Shown: positions 10,868 to 25,519, counted from the first letter of the stretch. The stretch: DNA of 64,000 nt from Isoetes taiwanensis (GCA_021234155.1 JAJEKV010000052.1:5005606-5069605); one strand, 5' to 3'. Translations and numbers: made by a program. The notes: a model not told the origin generated them from the sequence alone.

Positions 10868-11371
10868 TCACAAATATGGAAATATCAGATAATAAAAGCT
10901 TATCTTTGTGCAAGGAGCACCCATTGCATGGCATCGATCTGCATTTCTGACCCATGGAACTGGTAAAGGCTGAAGCAGGCCATGAGGAAGATGCCTTGGA
11001 ACCTTGGCTCGACAGCAGATGTCACAGGATCGAATAAAAGCTTCGACAGAGCGACGAAGACCTGGCCACCAATACTCTCGACTAATAAGTTCAAGAGTCT
11101 TGGCTACTCCAAAGTGTCCGGCCAGAGGTGAATCATGGCAAGCCTGAAGAACCTGAAGTCTAGAAGCACCATCTGGCACATATAGAAGCCCATCACGGAG
11201 CAGGAGTCCATCTCGAACCTCAAAACGATCATAGTCTGATCCCATCTGCTGAGAAGATGATGCAGCGCCAATGTGTGAGAATACATCTTGAGCCAATGGA
11301 TCGGAGGCTGTAACAAGCAGGTCATATGGGCGGCCGTTTAGGCGCCACACCTCCTCTAAGAAAAGTGCCAA
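10868..11371 (-). pseudogene. Ty3/gypsy integrase fragment (H2C2 zinc finger)
   Basis: The 167-residue frame contains the region between RNase H and integrase, then the integrase zinc-binding domain: His79, His86, Cys116 and Cys119 (H-x6-H-x29-C-x2-C), with the typical AGHFGVAKTLELI and YWWPGLRRSVEAFIRSC segments. After GLLQPLPVPW the frame degenerates, and the DDE catalytic core that should follow is absent. No gag, protease or reverse transcriptase is nearby. It is a stranded piece of a plant retrotransposon inside a macro-repeat, unable to act alone. Family assignment is firm. Confidence 0.85.
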
Positions 11372-12478
11372 ACAATAATATTTACAAATGAATATGGACT
11401 ATACATTATTTTAGCATAAGAAAACTTTCGTATGCTTGATTTTCCATTGTGTACAACCAAAACAAGTCCAATATGTATTAAATGCCATCGGATCCTTATC
11501 GTTGCCATATCTATAATGTCTTAAGCTTTTTTCAAGAGCTAATAGTCACAAATAATATCAAATATAATAACCACACGTCTATTCTCAGCTTTAACATGTG
11601 TGCATGTACAATCACAATTATTTCAAAGCACTAAATATCTTTGTCCTTTCATATTGTAAGCTTTATATAGGAAATCCCTATTCAATCTTATCTTGGTCCT
11701 TTTCATATGCATAAACTTTGTATATGAAATTCATATTACACCATTGTGTCATAAAATAATATATTTAAGCAATTGAGATTCACTTTAGAAACGATCATGT
11801 AGTAGCTCTTATTGCATTTTTGCAACTTAGCATGGTCAACTCCAACCATAGGCAAGGTATTCAGCCTAATTGCACTCTAACTTTTGTAAAGATCATTCCT
11901 AGAGTTTACGACCCTAAGAAGCTAAATAGTAACCTTTACCAGCAATCTCATGGCACAATGCCACATTTCACGTAAACTCACCTTGTCTAGAAGCATAAAT
12001 CCCCAGAAGGTGCATTTAGTATTTCTACAATGTTGTTTATCTTTGTCAGATCGTAATACCATATGCAAAGTTAGAACCTTTAATTCTTTCAATCTATGTC
12101 ACCTTGTAGAATATTTATTCCCAATATGAAAGCGAATGGTCCTTCAAGAAAACTACATGTCTTAGTCAACATTTGCAAAGTTTGTATGCTCATAAATCAA
12201 TTTTCATAAGCGAGACTCCATCAAATAATGGTGATGTTCATAAATAAATGCCATTAAATAATAGGCGCCATAAGCAAGTAGCCCATCTAGTATTTTGGCA
12301 GTAACGGCTCTATAGATGCCCTTAGCCAAAATTGCACTATGCATTAAGGCAATTTGCATTTCCGAAGGCTAAATTGGCCATAAATGTATTATGAACATAA
12401 ATCATATGCAAATTCAAGATGTAAGCATATCGGCCATGACATATCGGCCATACGCCATTCTAAAATTAGAGAAGAGTT

Positions 12479-12984
12479 TCTTCTTCTTCTTCTTCTTCTT
12501 CTCCCACAATCCCTCCCTCGGGATGTAGGACACCTCTTTTTATAAGGAAAGTAGGACCCCCCCCCTATAAAAAGAGGGGTCCTACTTCCTTACACCAGAA
12601 GAAAAACAGATTCAAAGAATCTTTCAATCAGCATCAAATTATTATATCTTTATCTTATTAGTATAAGGTGCATTGGACCAAATACCATATCCGCAATAGC
12701 AGATAATTCAAGAACTAGTACAATGGACTAGTTCAAGACCCAACAAAATGTCAGGGTTTTAAAATCTTGAAGTACATGAGGCACAGTGGGCCTTAAGTAC
12801 CAATGGACAGCCTGATATTGCATAATGCACTATATCATTTTATAGGCTATGGGCCATTTACCAAAACATATGGTAGCAAAACCTATTTTTCTGTCCAAAA
12901 GCAATAATTTACAAACTAACCTGGTTTGTAGAAGAGATGCGTTTGCCAGATAACTCCAGCAAGTGGAAATCACAATTTCTTCTT
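12479..12984. repeat. Hairpin segment at the end of macro-repeat A copy 1
   Basis: A short CTT tract (about 12479-12502) is followed by CCCACAATCCCTCCCTCG and an imperfect inverted repeat. The 24-base arms at 12521-12544 and 12566-12589 match at 22 positions, each holding TATAAAAAGAGG or its complement, with a C-rich loop. The segment ends in a second short TTC tract just before the next unit. Related segments follow the CTT tracts at about 16010 and 22290. Confidence 0.75.
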
Positions 12985-15900
12985 CGTACATGTTCTTACC
13001 TAGACTACAGTCACATTTAAAGTACAATTACTTTAAAAGAACCTTGTTCAAGGCAAGATCATATTTCCAAATATCCACCCTGGTTTTTAGGCCAGGCCAC
13101 ATCAGGCACTCTCCAAACCATTAGCCCATATAAATTCACTTCGGATTTAAAAACAAATTCCATAAAGTGTAAATCTCAAATATAACTTGTAAAGTGTAAA
13201 TCTCAAATTTTAGAGTATAAAGTATACAATGTATTTAACTTATAACGCATTATGTATTCTCAAAGTGTAAGGATAAAGTGCCATAAAGTGTAAGTATAAA
13301 GTGCCATAGATACAAAATATAGAGTATTCTATAACATTCTTGTATAGTATGTATTCATATATCTTATCTGTGTCTCTATCAAAGTGCAGCTTATTCCATC
13401 TCTTACGCATCCAGATATTCCATTTCCACGTTAACGCCAACTCTAACAACAAAATAGAGACAATTGGAGGAGAGAACCCGTACCTGCAGCCAATCATGCA
13501 AACGTTAGCAGTAATCCCGGTAACGATGCAAGGGCCAAAAGGTACTTTGGGTCTCTCAGTTTATCACTGATCACCAATTGTATCCTTTTGCCCTGAGGTG
13601 ACATTTAACAAGAAAAGGAAACTGGAATACGATATTTTAAATTTCCCAGTTGGTCTCAAGCATTACCATTAGACGAGAACTAATTTCTTAGTCCCAAATC
13701 TAGCTGGCAACCTTGATAACCATAGTCAATTTCATAGCATATCCTCACATTTTTATCATTTTAAACTACAACAACAAACCTTGTTGCTTTAGACATAATA
13801 TGCCTAGACATGCTACAAGCATCCAAGCATGTAAGAATAACTCAGTGGCTGCTTTAAATGATTGATGCCTAGACATGCTACAAGCATCCTAGCACATACA
13901 GGCATGTAGAATTAATCGGATAACACAAACTAGTGAATCATTATCCTGCATAAGACTTACACCACAACGATGCCTATCTGTGCAACCATGTTAACAAGCC
14001 AGTTGCATGCTTCTGCAGTTAGAAAACTCAGCCCATTTATTTCGTTCAAGCAAACCCATGTAGGCTTAGTTGCTTAAACATCACAGTTCTGAACCATGCC
14101 ATTTAGACCAGACGTTTATGATCAAGGCCTTCATGTTAGAGCAAGTAAAATATAGTAAACAATTTATCCCTAAAAAGGAATAGCATAGAAATCTGCAGAA
14201 CTATTGGGATCATGCTCTTTTTACAGCATTACATTTCTATACATCATGTGACAGGAAATATTTTATGCATAAAAACCTGAATATATGCGCTCCACAATTG
14301 TATTTCTTGCCGTATGAGCATCCACATTACACTGAGCAGCCTCAGAGATCTAAGGCCATAAAAGCCAATATCTGTTCGTCACTGCTAAGGGAAGCATTTT
14401 CGAATTTGAATAGCTGCAGCAGAAACCCTGTTATGGCATAAAGCCATATGTATTAGGCCTATCTATTTGTATTATACATCCATTATCCGGGGGCCAAAGC
14501 CGGTTAGAAATATGAATAGCGGACATATCTATTAATATGAATAAGTGGGAGTATTACAAGTGTATCTCTTGAGTTAAACATTGCAAAATTAAGTTACTAA
14601 ATGCCGCATATGTCGCTTTTCCAAGTTAAGGGCGCCACTATAAAGATCAAGTGCATTTCAAATTTTTGAATCAGGCTCACATAATCCGTATACAATCCGT
14701 ATACAGTAAGGCAAAACGCAACCTTGTAATGTCAGATCTCATAAATCTATCATTACAAATATGGAAATATCGTATAATAAAAGCTTATCTTTGTGCAAGG
14801 ATAATCTCCATTGCATGGCATCGATCTTATCAATCTACGCACTGTAACAAGTAGTGGTCATATGGCGGCCGTTTAGTTTCACACCTCCCAAGAAAAGTGC
14901 CAAACAATAATATTTACAAATGAATATGGACTATACATTATTTTAGCATAAGAAAACTTTTCGTATGCTTGATTTTCCATTGCGTACAACCAAAACAAGT
15001 CCAATATGTATTAAATGCCATCGGATCCTTATCAAGCTTACATCTATAATGTCTTTAAGCTTTTTTCAAGAGCTAATAGTCACAAATAATATCAAATATA
15101 ATAACCACACGTCTATTCCTCAGCTTTAACATGTGTGTATGTACAATCACAATTATTTCAAAGCACTAAATATCTTTTGTCCTTCATATTGTGTTTTATA
15201 TAGGAAATCTTATTCAATCTTATCTTGGTCCTTTTCATATGCATAAACTTTGTATATGAAATTCATATTACACCATTGTGTCATAAAAATAATATATTTA
15301 AGCAATTGAGATTCACTTTAGAAACGATCTTGTAGTAGCTCTTATTGCATTTTTGCAACTTAGCATGGTCAACTCCAACCATAGGCAAGGTATTCAGCCT
15401 AATTGCACTCTAACTTTTTGTAAAGATCATTCCTGTGAGTTTACGACCCTAAGAAGCCAAATAGTAACCTTTACCAGCAAATCTCATGGCACAATGCCAC
15501 ATTTCATGTAAACTCACCTTGTCTATACATAACCCGCTGTATGCATTTGGCATTTTACAATGCTTTATCTTTGTCGACGTAATACCATATGCAAAAGTTA
15601 GAACCTTTAATTTTTCAATCTATGTCACCAGGTAATATTTATTCCCAATACGAAGCCGAACGGTCCTCTTCGCTAAAACTACATGTCTTACTAACATTTG
15701 CAAAGCTCAGATGCCATAAATCACTTTTCATGTTTAGACCCATCAAATACCCAGGATGTTCATAAATAAACGCCATTAAATAATAAAGGCCATAAGTTAA
15801 GAGTCTATCTAGTATTTCAAGCAAGAATCTACCATAGATGCCCTTAGCCAAAATCGCGACTATGCATTAAGGCAATTGTGACTACGCTTAAATCGCTATA

Positions 15901-16499
15901 AATGTATTATGAACATAAATCATATGCAAATTCAAGAGGATGAAGCATTACCCATTTATGACATACTCCGGCCATACGCCATTCTAAAAATTAGAGAAGA
16001 GTTTCTTCTTCTTCTTCTTCTTCTTCTCCCACAATCCTCCTGATGTGACACTCCTTTTATATGAAAGTTATGACTTCTATAAAAAGAGAGGGGTCCTACT
16101 TCCTTACACTGTAGTTAAAAACAGATTCAAAGCACTCCTTTCAATCAAAGATCAAATTATTATATCTTTATCTTATTAGTATAAGGTGACGGACTAAATA
16201 CCATATCCTCTAATAAATAGATAATTCAAGAACTAAGACAACGGATTGGGCTCAAGACCCAACAAAATGTCGGTTTTAAATCTTAGGCCACGAGGCACAA
16301 GGTAGCCTTAAGTACCAAATTCGACAAAATTGACATCGCATAACGCACTATATCATTTTATAGGCTACGGGCCATTTAACAAAACATATGGTAGCAAAAC
16401 CTATTTTTCCGTCTAAAAGCAATAATTTACAAACTAACTGCTTCCTAGAAGAGATGCTTGCCGATAACTCCAAAGAAGTGGAAATCACAATTTCTTTTC
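12985..16499. repeat. Macro-repeat type A, copy 2 (3.5 kb)
   Basis: It aligns with copy 1 throughout, nearly identical at first and more indel-rich after about 13840. It lacks 348 bases of the integrase segment: flanking sequence is retained around 14815-14860, and the missing part corresponds to 10963-11310. It ends with a CTT tract and a degraded hairpin segment (about 16010-16490). No gene is supported. Confidence 0.85.
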
Positions 16500-19400
16500 A
16501 GACATGTTCTTAATACTCAGATCAGTACCACATTTAAAGACAATTACTTTAAAAGAACCTTTGTTCAAGGCAAGATCATATTTCCAAATATCCACCCCCG
16601 GTTTTTAGGCTGCCACATCAAAAGACTCTCCAAACCATTAGCCCATATAAATTCCTCGGATTTAAAACAAATCTTATAAAGTGTAAATCTCAAATATAAC
16701 TTCAGGAAAGTTGTGAATTTAAATTTTGTAAAGAGAAAGTGATACAATGTATTTAACTTATAACGATTATGTATTCTCAAAGTAAGGATAAAGTGCTATA
16801 AAGTGTGGGTATAAAGTGCCATAGATAAAATATGTAGTATTCTATAACATTCTCAGATAGTATGTATTCATATATCTTATTCAGGTTCTATCAAAGTGCA
16901 AAATTTTATTCCATCTCTTACGATCCGTATTCCATTTCCACGTTAACGCCAACCTAACAAAGAAATAGAGACAATTGAGTGAGAGAACCTGCATCATAGC
17001 CTAATCATGCAAACGCTAGCAGAATCCCTTTAACGATGTGCTAGCGGCCAAAGGTACTTTGGCCCTCTTTCGCTTTAATAATCGACTAATCAGGATCCTT
17101 TCGGCCTCCGAAGCGACATTTAACAAGAAAAGGAAACCGAATACTATATTTTAAATTTCCTACTGTCTCAAGCATTACCATTGGGACGAGAACTAATTTC
17201 TAGTCCCAAATCTAAATAAACCTTGATAACCATAGTCAATTTTCATAAAGATATCCTCACATTTTCTTTTTATCATTATTTTAAACTACAACAACAAACC
17301 TTGCTGCTTTTAGACATAATATGCCTAGACATGCTACAAGCATCCAAGCATGTAAGAATAACCTGCTGGTCGCTTTAAATATTACCTAGACATGCTACAA
17401 GCATCCTAGCAATATACAGTACGTAATTAATCTGATAACACAAACTGAATCATTATCCCGCATACACTTACACCACAATCCATGCCTATCTCAGGCAACC
17501 ATGTTAACAAGCTGCATGCTTCCTCGCAGCTTAGAAACTCAGCCCATTTATTTCCTGCTCAAGCAAAACTCCATGTAGGCTTTAGTTGCTTAAACATTAC
17601 GCTTCCCCGGAATCCATGCCATTTAAAATGTGACGCTATGATCAAGGCCTCATGTTAGAGAGCAAAGAAAATATAAGAAACAATTTATCCCTAAAAAGCG
17701 AATAGCATAGAAATCAAGTGTAACTATTGGGATCATGCTCTTTTACAAAGATTACATTTCTATACATCATGTGACAGAAATATTTTATGCATAAACCCTC
17801 AATATAAGGCCCACAATTGTATTTTGCCGAGTGAGCATCCACATTACACCGGAAAGCAAAAACTCGCAGGATCTAAGGCCATAAAAAGCTAATATCCTGC
17901 TCTCACACCGCTAAGGGAAGCATTGAATTTGACTAGTCAGCAAAATAGAAGTCTCCGCTATGGCATAAAGCCATATGTATTAGGCCTATCTATTTGTATT
18001 ATACATCATATCCGTGGCCAAAGCCAAAGTTAGAAATATGAATAAATATATTATTATCTATTACCATGAATAAGTGGAGACAAGGCGTATCTTCGAAGTT
18101 AAAACATCAAGTACTGCTTCTTCACAAATGAGATAGCGCCGCTTTTCCAAGTTAAGTGGGCGCCACTATAGCATCAAGTGCATTTCAAATCTTTTAACCG
18201 TGCTCACATAATCCGTGATACAATCCGTGATACAAGTAGCGTAAACTTAATTGTACGCCGACCCCATAAATCTACTCAATACAAATATGGAAATATCAGA
18301 TAATAAAAGCTATCTTGTGCAAGGAGCACCCCATTGTGGCTTCTAAGCATCGACCGCATTTCTGACCCATGCACTGTAACAAGTAAAGTCATATATGGGC
18401 GCTCGCCAGCTGCCACCTCCTCTAAGAAAAGTGCCAAACAATAATATTTACAAAATGAATATGGACTATACATTATTTTAGCATAAGAAAACTTTCTTTA
18501 TGCTGATTCTTCCATTGTGTACAACCAAAACAAGTCCAATATGTATTAAATGCCATCGGATCCTTGTCAAGTTGCCATATATCTATAATGTCTTAAGCTT
18601 TTTTCAAGAGCCAATAGTCACAAATAATATCAAATATAATAACCACACGTCTATTCTCAGCTTTAACATGTGCATGTACAATCACAATTATTTCAAAGCA
18701 CTAAATATCTTTAACTTTCATATTGTAGCTTTCTGTATATAGGAAATCCCTATTCAATCTTATCTTGGTCCTTTCATGCATAAACTTTGTATATGAAATT
18801 CATATTACACCATTGTGTCATAAAATAATATATTTAAGCAAATTGAGATTCACTTTAGGAAACGATCTTGTAGTAGCTCTTATTGCATTTTTGCAACTTA
18901 GCATGGTCAACTCCAAATCCCATAGGCAAGGTATTCAGCCTAATTGCACTCTAACTTTTGTAAAGATCATTCCTAGTAGAGTTTACGACCTCTAAGGCTA
19001 ATGAAAACCTTTACCAAAGAATCTCGCAAATACATTTCACGTAAACTCACCTTGTCTAGCTTACAACCTTTTCGTGTAAGGTGCATTTAGTATTTCTATT
19101 AATGTTGTTTATCTTTGTCAGATCGTAATACCATATGCAAAAGTTAGAACCTTAATTCTTTCAATCTATGTCACCTTGTGGTGAATATTTATTCCCAATA
19201 TGAAAGCGAATGGTCCTTCAAGAAAACTACATGTCTTAGTCAACATTTGCAAAGTTTGTATGCTCATAAATCAATTTTCATAAGCGACTCCATCAAATAA
19301 TGGTGATGTCTACAACAAATGCCATTAAATAATAGGCTCTATAAGGTAGCCTATCTAGTATTTGGCAAAGAACCAGATTCTTCTTAGCCAAAATTGCACT

Positions 19401-19535
19401 ATGCATTAAGGCAATTTGCATTCATGCTAAATTACTATAAATGTATTATGAAATATAAATCATATGCAAATTAAGATGTAAGCATATCGCTATGACATAT
19501 CTACCATAATGCCCATTCTAAAAATTGAGAAGAAG
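16500..19535. repeat. Macro-repeat type A, copy 3 (3.0 kb)
   Basis: It is colinear with copies 1 and 2 but has many short clustered differences. It has the same integrase deletion as copy 2 (junction near 18370, GACCCATGCACTGTAACAAG). The copy runs straight into a long CTT tract, without the hairpin segment. No gene is supported. Confidence 0.8.
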
Positions 19536-19732
19536 CTTTCTTCTTCTTCTTCTTCTTTCTTCTTTCTTCTTCTTCTTCTTTCTTCTTTCTTCTTCTTCTT
19601 TCTTCTTCTTCTTTCTTCTTCTTTCTTTTCTTCTTCTTCTTCTTTCTTTCTTTCTTCTTCTTCTTCTTCTTCTTCTTCTTCTTCTTCTCTTCTTCTTCTT
19701 CTTCTTCTTTCTTCTTTCTCTTCTTCTTCTTC
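19536..19732. repeat. Long (CTT)n/(CTTT)n tract
   Basis: About 197 bases of CTT steps with interspersed CTTT. It joins macro-repeat A3 directly to B1. All open frames within it (poly Ser, Leu, Phe, Glu, Arg) are artefacts. Confidence 0.95.
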
Positions 19733-22700
19733 TATGATGTTCGCCAAAGACTATATGTACAATTAAAGTTAAAAACAATTAAAAGACTTCGTCTGTAAAG
19801 TGAGTACATATTTCCCAATATCTACCCCCCCTTGGTTTTACGCTGTGCCACATCAAAAATTCTACCCTATGTACATTTATTTTTTGGAACTTAAAATATA
19901 TACTGTACCAAACATATTCAGAATACTTCACTTGAAATGATATTATAATGTACAATCAACCCATATCTCTTGTTTCATTCCATATAAATCTTAAACTTAA
20001 ATGTAAAACCTTGTTATATTATTCATCCATAAATCTCAAAAGTTCCTTTTATATTTATATATAGATATAAATCATAAGTTAAAATCAAGAAGGTCATAAT
20101 TTAAAAAAAATCTTCTCGCCAAGTTTTATTTTTCAAGAACAAAATTATATTTCCAACTATTAGTGACCATTTATGCCACATATTTCGTAGTTTGTGCATC
20201 ATGAAGAACAAATTAACGTCATAGAAGCTCAAAAAGAATGTCATCAGAGCAAATATTCAACAAATAACTTGCACTTTGTTCAATTTGACACCAAAAGGAA
20301 GATCTCACCAAATATTTGTACAACCATAGAGGGGTCAGTTATCTTCGTGATGGTCCCTCGACAGTAAGTAGCAAGTAGTAACCGAAAAACACTGTGAGAT
20401 ACCTGCCACTGCACTCCAAACAATGGCTGTTAGCAAGTTTATGGTAAACTACACAAGTGGGCGCCGCGTGTTTTATAACAACTGCCTATCAGCCTTCAAT
20501 CTATTATTTTCGCTACTGATGCTTCTAAAATAGATTTTTAGAATTTCATGCACTTAGAGGCCAAATATGTAAGATACAAGATAAACGCAATGATCATTTA
20601 CTTAAGCCCTTTAAATCCATAACCTCAGATCATATTTTATAAACCATTAATGCAAGCAGAAATCGGTTTTCCCTAGATATGGTATTTTACAGCAAAGATA
20701 ACCATCTCCTTAGTCAGCTCTTACCAATCAAGATCTAACCCCGCCATCATATGATTACTTATCATATAGCAAATCCATTTTATGGAAAGACCATGTTTGT
20801 TGCTTACCACAAAGATAATATCCTATTTAAACGATTTGAACCAAATTTAAAAGCATCTATAAGATATGTCTCCAATTTTAGAGACCTTTAGAAGCACAAT
20901 TATTTTTCTTAATCAACGATCCATTAAAGAGCCACTTATTAGGCTCCTCTCGATTTATTAGCATGTATATGCGTGACCAAGACCAATGGCTCACCGCTAA
21001 AGACCCTATACTCAGCCTACAAGTCTACATAAGTACTGTGATCTAGACCACTATCCCAAAGAAAGTAACTTAAGATAGTCCTATCAAAGCACATCTAGAA
21101 AGATGCACACCGGTATCTACATGGCACAAATACATGGCAAAGCAAACGCAGCGAACCTATTATCAACAAATATTAACCGCAAAATGCCCCCTCGCCGTTA
21201 ACCCGCCACAGCATTCACCAAAGCAAATTATCGACCCAAGACATGACCCATCAATTTCTTGTGTCCATCTACACTAGAGTAAAAGCAAGCACCCATTTCT
21301 ATTGCTAAGATCAAAGGCGTTGAATGGAAATTCATTCATAAAGATTGACACAAACCTGAGCCATCAAGCCAACTTGCCTTCCTTATTTCATTTATTTATT
21401 ACTTCCAAAGCACTAAATGACCTCAAATTTGGACAAATTAGTTCTTCTTCCTGCTTGTTGCCAAATGCATAATCTCCATCACAAGTAGCAACAGTTTTGG
21501 CATCAAATATCTTAAAGCTAACTCATATCCACTAACCCCATTATTCAAGGGTTCCCTGCTGATTTGTGCCTTTGATTTGTAAAAGAAGCAACAATTTCAA
21601 ATTACCATGAGCAATTTCCCTACCATCTCCTATATTTCAAACAAAGACTAGATTTGCATGTCAAGCGGCGTATCTCTACAAGACACCATGGCCAAATCGA
21701 AAGAAGCCAAAAGCCGCTCCAAGCCGCTCACCTAGAAGGAAGTTAAAATAGATAAAGAAAGGTTCCAAACTTTGTCCTTATCTTAGCATCGGATATCCCT
21801 TCATACATAGATAAGAAATAAGTACACGCCCATATCACATCTATATGGGTCAACAACCAATAGCAATAAAATACCAACCGTCACCATTTAATTCTTCTTC
21901 CTAGGTCAAAAGCACCAAGACCCATGCAACTTAAATTTTTTTATGTCAAAATCCTGTATATCTGACATTTATTATCAATTTCAAATTCTATCATATTTCA
22001 CCTCTATCTTATGGTCCTTTGATTAACATCATTATTTACGTGCATGCATTCTGCTATGTGCCCACATTTTGTCAACATAGCCCAAGTACCTCAAAATCAA
22101 AGCTTCAACGTGTGGTATAATAGTTTTTGCAATGTTTTTCCATATCACATTCCCAAGGTACCAACTCCATTACAAAAAATCTCCTATAATTTAACATCTT
22201 TTTCCTAACTTAGCATCTTTTGAGAGAAAAATTCAAAATGAATTTGTAATTCCATTATAGCTTACCATTTGAAGATCCAAAGAGAATATTCTTTTCTTCT
22301 TCTTTCTTCTTCTTTTCTTCTCCCACATCCCTCCCTCGTGATGTAGGACATTCTTTATAGGAAGTGACCCCCAAAGGAGGTCCTACTCTTTTTACAATCA
22401 AGAAAAATATTAGATAATTCATTCTAATTCATTATATGAAATGTTGACACATAGGAATATTAGGTACTATGGACCAAACTCCAAAGCTATGGCACAATGG
22501 GCCGTGTCAAATTTACACTTGAGTAGTACTAGATATGGCATAATCGGCCAACATCCAATTCTTAATATGTAATGTGTCTTACTAAAGCACTATGGACCAT
22601 AAACCCCAAGCAGTTAACACATTTTAGATTATATCTTCTACTATAGAGCAAAGTAGACAAGATTCATATCGACCGTTATAGAAGAGATAAGCTTTTGCTG

Positions 22701-22958
22701 CATAATTACATCTTTGTGTGTCAGCTTTGTCGGGTGTATAAAGGCACAAAAGAGGCTGGATGTACCTATGAGAAGCATTTCCTTACTGCCCATATTCCCA
22801 ATCACTAGTTGTATCACCCAACAACTATTCTGGCCAAGAATAAATCAAAATGGCGCTTAGTTATGCTAAACCAAATAATTAAATCATCATTATTTCATGG
22901 TTTCAGAATGATGTGTTTGTCGATACTCCACCCAAATAGATGTCAAGGCTTCTTCTTC
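19733..22958. repeat. Macro-repeat type B, copy 1 (3.2 kb)
   Basis: It opens with TATGATGTTC..AAAGACTAT, which recurs at 22959. Its first 150 bases share an order of phrases with type A (an ACAATTA..TTAAAA stretch, then TATTTCC, TACCCC and TGCCACATCA), so A and B look like diverged members of one family. A CTT-rich tract (about 22289-22321) and a hairpin segment (to about 22957) close the unit. No coding track is supported. Confidence 0.75.
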
Positions 22959-25519
22959 TATGATGTTCTCTACAAAGACTATGTACAATTAAAGTTAAAA
23001 ACAATTAAAAGACTTCGCTCAAAGTGAAAGTACATATTTCCCACATCTACCCCCTGGGTTTTACTGTGCCACATCAAAAATTTACCCCATGTACATTTAT
23101 TTTTGGAACTTCTAAAATCATATACTTGCATCAAACATATTCGTGAATACTTCAATTTGAAATGATATTATAATGCATAATCAACCCATATTCTTTGTTT
23201 CTATTCATATAAATCTTAAACTTAAATGTAAACTTGTTATATTGTTCATCCATAAATCTCAAAAAGTTCTTTTTATATTTCATATATATAGATATAAATC
23301 GTGGTTAAAATCAAGAAGGTCATATCAAAAAAATCTTCTCACAAGTTTTATTTTTTCAAGAATGTACCTATATTTCCAACTAGTGACCATTTATGCCACA
23401 TATTTCGTGAGTTTGTGCATCATGAAGAACAAATTAACGCTCGTAGGTAGCTCAAAAAGAACGCTTATCAGATAACATTCAACAATAACTGTAATTCTTT
23501 GCTCACTGGACACCAAAAGGGAAGATTCACCAAATATTTGTACAACCATAGAGTGGGCCGTTATCTTCGCATTTCGGCCCTCGATCAGAAAGTAGCAGCA
23601 ACCTAAAAACAACACTGAGAGATTGTTCGTTACCCGTGACCCAAACAATGCATAAGTTAGCAAGCTTATGGTAACTACACAAGGGCCAGTAAGCTATAGA
23701 ACAATCAAGCTCATCGCCTTCAATTCCTATTATTTTCGCTAATAGATGCTTCTAAAATAGATTTAGAATTTATTTTAATTTAGAGGCCAAATATGTAAGA
23801 TACAAGATAAATCATAATGGATCATTTACTTAAGCCCTTAAATCCATAACCGTGATCATATTTTATAAACTATCAAGTATAGGCCTCGCTTTCCTAGATA
23901 TGGTATTTACAGCCAAAGATAACCATCTCCTCAGTCAGCCTTTTACCAATCAGCATCTAACCCCGCCTATCATATGATTACGATTATATAGCAAATCCAT
24001 TTTACGTGAAAGACCACGCTTTGTTGCTTACCACAAGATAATATCCTCATTTAATCAGATTTGAACCGCCTAAAAAGCATCTATAAGATATGTCTCCACC
24101 TTTTAGAGACCTTAGAAGCACAATTATTTTTCTTAAATCAACGATCCATTAAAGAGCCACCATTAGGCCCTCTCGATTTATTAGCATGTATATGCGTACC
24201 AAGACCAATGGCTTCCACCGCAGCGACCTATACCGCCTACAAGTCTACATAAGAGCCAGATCTAGACTACTATCCCAAAGAAGCTAAATTTAGCATAGTC
24301 CTATCAAAGCACATCTAGAAAGCATGCACACCCGCATCTACATGGCAATAAATACATGGCTAAGCAAACGCTAAAGAACCTATTATCAACAAATACAATC
24401 AAGTAAAAATGCTCAAGGTAACTCCACAAAGATCTACCAAAGTTAAATTATCGTGACCTAAGACATGACCCATCAATTTCGTGTCCATCTACACTAGAGT
24501 AAAAGCAAGCAATCTATTCTATTGCTAAGATCAAAGGCAAGAATGGAAATCTATCTGGCAAAGATTGACACAACCCGAGCCATCAAGCCAACTTGCCTTC
24601 CTTATTTCATTTATTTCTTTTATTACTTCCAAAGCACTAAAATGACTCTAAATTTGACAAATTTTGTTCTTTCTTCCTGGTTGGTTGCCAAATGCATAAT
24701 CTCCATCACAAGTAGCAAAGCAGCTTTAAGTATCAACAATATCTTAAAGCTTTCAACTCATATCCACTAACCTCGATTATTCGCGGGTTCTGCTTTTTCG
24801 TGATTTGTGCCTTTGATTTGTAAAGAAGCAACAATTTCAGCCTCGGCCATGAGCAATTTCTACTTATCTCCCATTTCCAACAAGACTAGATTTGCATGCC
24901 GTTTATGGCCTCACAAGACACTATGGCTAAATCGAGCTAGGCTACCAAAGCCGTTCCAAGCCGTTCACCTAGAAGGAAAGTTAAAATAGATAAAGAAAGA
25001 CCGCAAACTTTGGTCCTTTATCTTACCTGGATATCCCTTCATAACATATGTGATAAAATAAGACACGCCCATATCACATCTATATGGCTCAACAACTAGC
25101 AATAAATACCAACCGTCACCATTTAATTCTTCCTAGGTCAAAAGCACCAAGACTCCATGCAACTTAAATTTTTATGTCAAACTTGTATATCCGACATTAT
25201 TATCAATTTCAAATTCTATCATATTTCAATTTATCTTATGGTCCTTTGATAACATCATTACTACGTGCATGCATCATATGTGCCCACATTTTGTCAAATA
25301 TAGCCCAAGTACTCAAAAATCAAAGCTTCCTAATGTGTATAATAGTTTTTTGCAATGTTTTCCTATATCACATTCCCAAGGTACCAACTCCATTACAAAA
25401 ATCTCCATAATTTAACAACATCTTTTTTTCCTAACTTAGTATCTTTTGAGAGAAAATTCAAATGAATTTGTAATTCCATTATAGTTTTCTACCATTTGAA
25501 GATCCAAAGAGAATATTCT

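Larger units (their letters stand above)
9099..12984. repeat. Macro-repeat type A, copy 1 (3.9 kb)
   Basis: The unit opens with TACATGTTCTTACC and recurs at 12986 and, more diverged, at 16500. The first 800 bases are nearly identical between copies 1 and 2. Copy 1 alone keeps a Ty3/gypsy integrase piece (10868-11371), plus a short CTT tract near 12479 and a hairpin segment. Small open frames at 9351-9608 (-) and 9451-9681 (+) are conserved in copy 2 simply because the DNA is duplicated; I see no domain in them. Confidence 0.85.

Noticed and set aside
10963-11310. The 348-base segment missing from A2 and A3 as a spliced intron
   Set aside because: It encodes the integrase zinc finger and its ends are not GT-AG in either orientation; CTG microhomology fits deletion better.
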